A stretch of 64,000 nt of DNA, taken from the NCBI GenBank assembly GCA_032690845.1, contig CM064422.1, positions 4,030,001 through 4,094,000 of the forward strand, read 5' to 3'. The notes beneath the pieces were generated by a model that saw nothing but the letters and a program-made list of their open reading frames with translations, was not told the origin of the DNA and did not search any database. The DNA comes from Eleusine coracana subsp. coracana. Lineage: Eukaryota; Streptophyta; Magnoliopsida; Poales; Poaceae. Positions 63,844 through 64,000 of this stretch are shown piece by piece. Each line of letters starts with the position of its first letter. Positions within the stretch are counted from its first letter, which is position 1. Both the position numbers and the translations under genes were made by a program.

Positions 63844-64000
63844 CCGGCGGCAGGCGGCGGGTGAGTTGGTGGGGCGAGGCTGTCGGTGGAAGTGGTTGGC
63901 GTGGACTCTGGAAAGGGAAGAGGACGGGGAAGCCCAGAGAAGTGGAGTGTTGCAGAGCCTGGCACTTGCAGTTGGGCAGCACTGAAGGAGAACAACTTGA

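Overview
The window is nuclear DNA from a grass (Poaceae), most likely a panicoid. The evidence is GC-rich 5' exons with AT-rich introns, plant-type GT-AG gene models, protein-level matches to typical monocot genes, and many small grass-style DNA transposons (Stowaway- and Tourist-like MITEs). Exons were placed by hand from splice signals, reading phase and family homology. No search was run, so family names rest on recognised motifs.

Layout. 1-1.46 kb: first coding exon of a gene that leaves the window to the left (-). 3.0-5.4 kb: a PERK-type receptor kinase (+). 6.0-12.0 kb: cytosolic glucose-6-phosphate isomerase, 23 coding exons (-). 13.5-19.2 kb: mitochondrial succinate dehydrogenase flavoprotein subunit, 16 exons (+). 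19.5-25.8 kb: a tandem cluster of grass F-box genes, with two broken copies, a mosaic of fused fragments and one intact gene on the other strand; another intact relative sits at 31.1-32.4 kb. 26.1-29.6 kb: an F-box gene whose C-terminal exons resemble the N-terminal part of Pescadillo, a ribosome-biogenesis protein. A decayed partial copy lies at 34.1-34.5 kb. 34.7-38.1 kb: a DUF3741/DUF4378 (TRM-like) protein (-). 39.5-41.4 kb: an At1g01500-like membrane protein (-). 44.6-47.3 kb: AE7/MIP18, cytosolic Fe-S assembly (-), divergent from an intronless DYW-class PPR gene at 47.7-50.1 kb (+). 50.9-51.5 kb: DPM3 subunit of dolichol-phosphate-mannose synthase (-). 55.8-59.2 kb: TYW1, wybutosine tRNA modification (-). 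60.2-63.8 kb: a Golgi-type PMT methyltransferase (-).

These are independent eukaryotic transcription units, not an operon. Most are housekeeping genes (glycolysis, TCA cycle/complex II, Fe-S assembly, dolichol glycosylation, tRNA modification). AE7 delivers Fe-S clusters to cytosolic and nuclear proteins and TYW1 is itself an Fe-S enzyme, but their nearness is probably chance. The fast-evolving part is 19.5-34.5 kb, where F-box genes duplicate, invert, fuse and decay.

Most notable: the F-box/Pescadillo chimera and its relic; the mosaic F-box array; two GC-AG introns (PERK and SDH1); a LINE tail split by a PIF/Harbinger-type MITE inside a chimera intron; an 897-bp PIF/Harbinger-type element inside the inferred DPM3 5'-UTR intron; and a 52-bp SINE tail with a perfect 17-bp target-site duplication.
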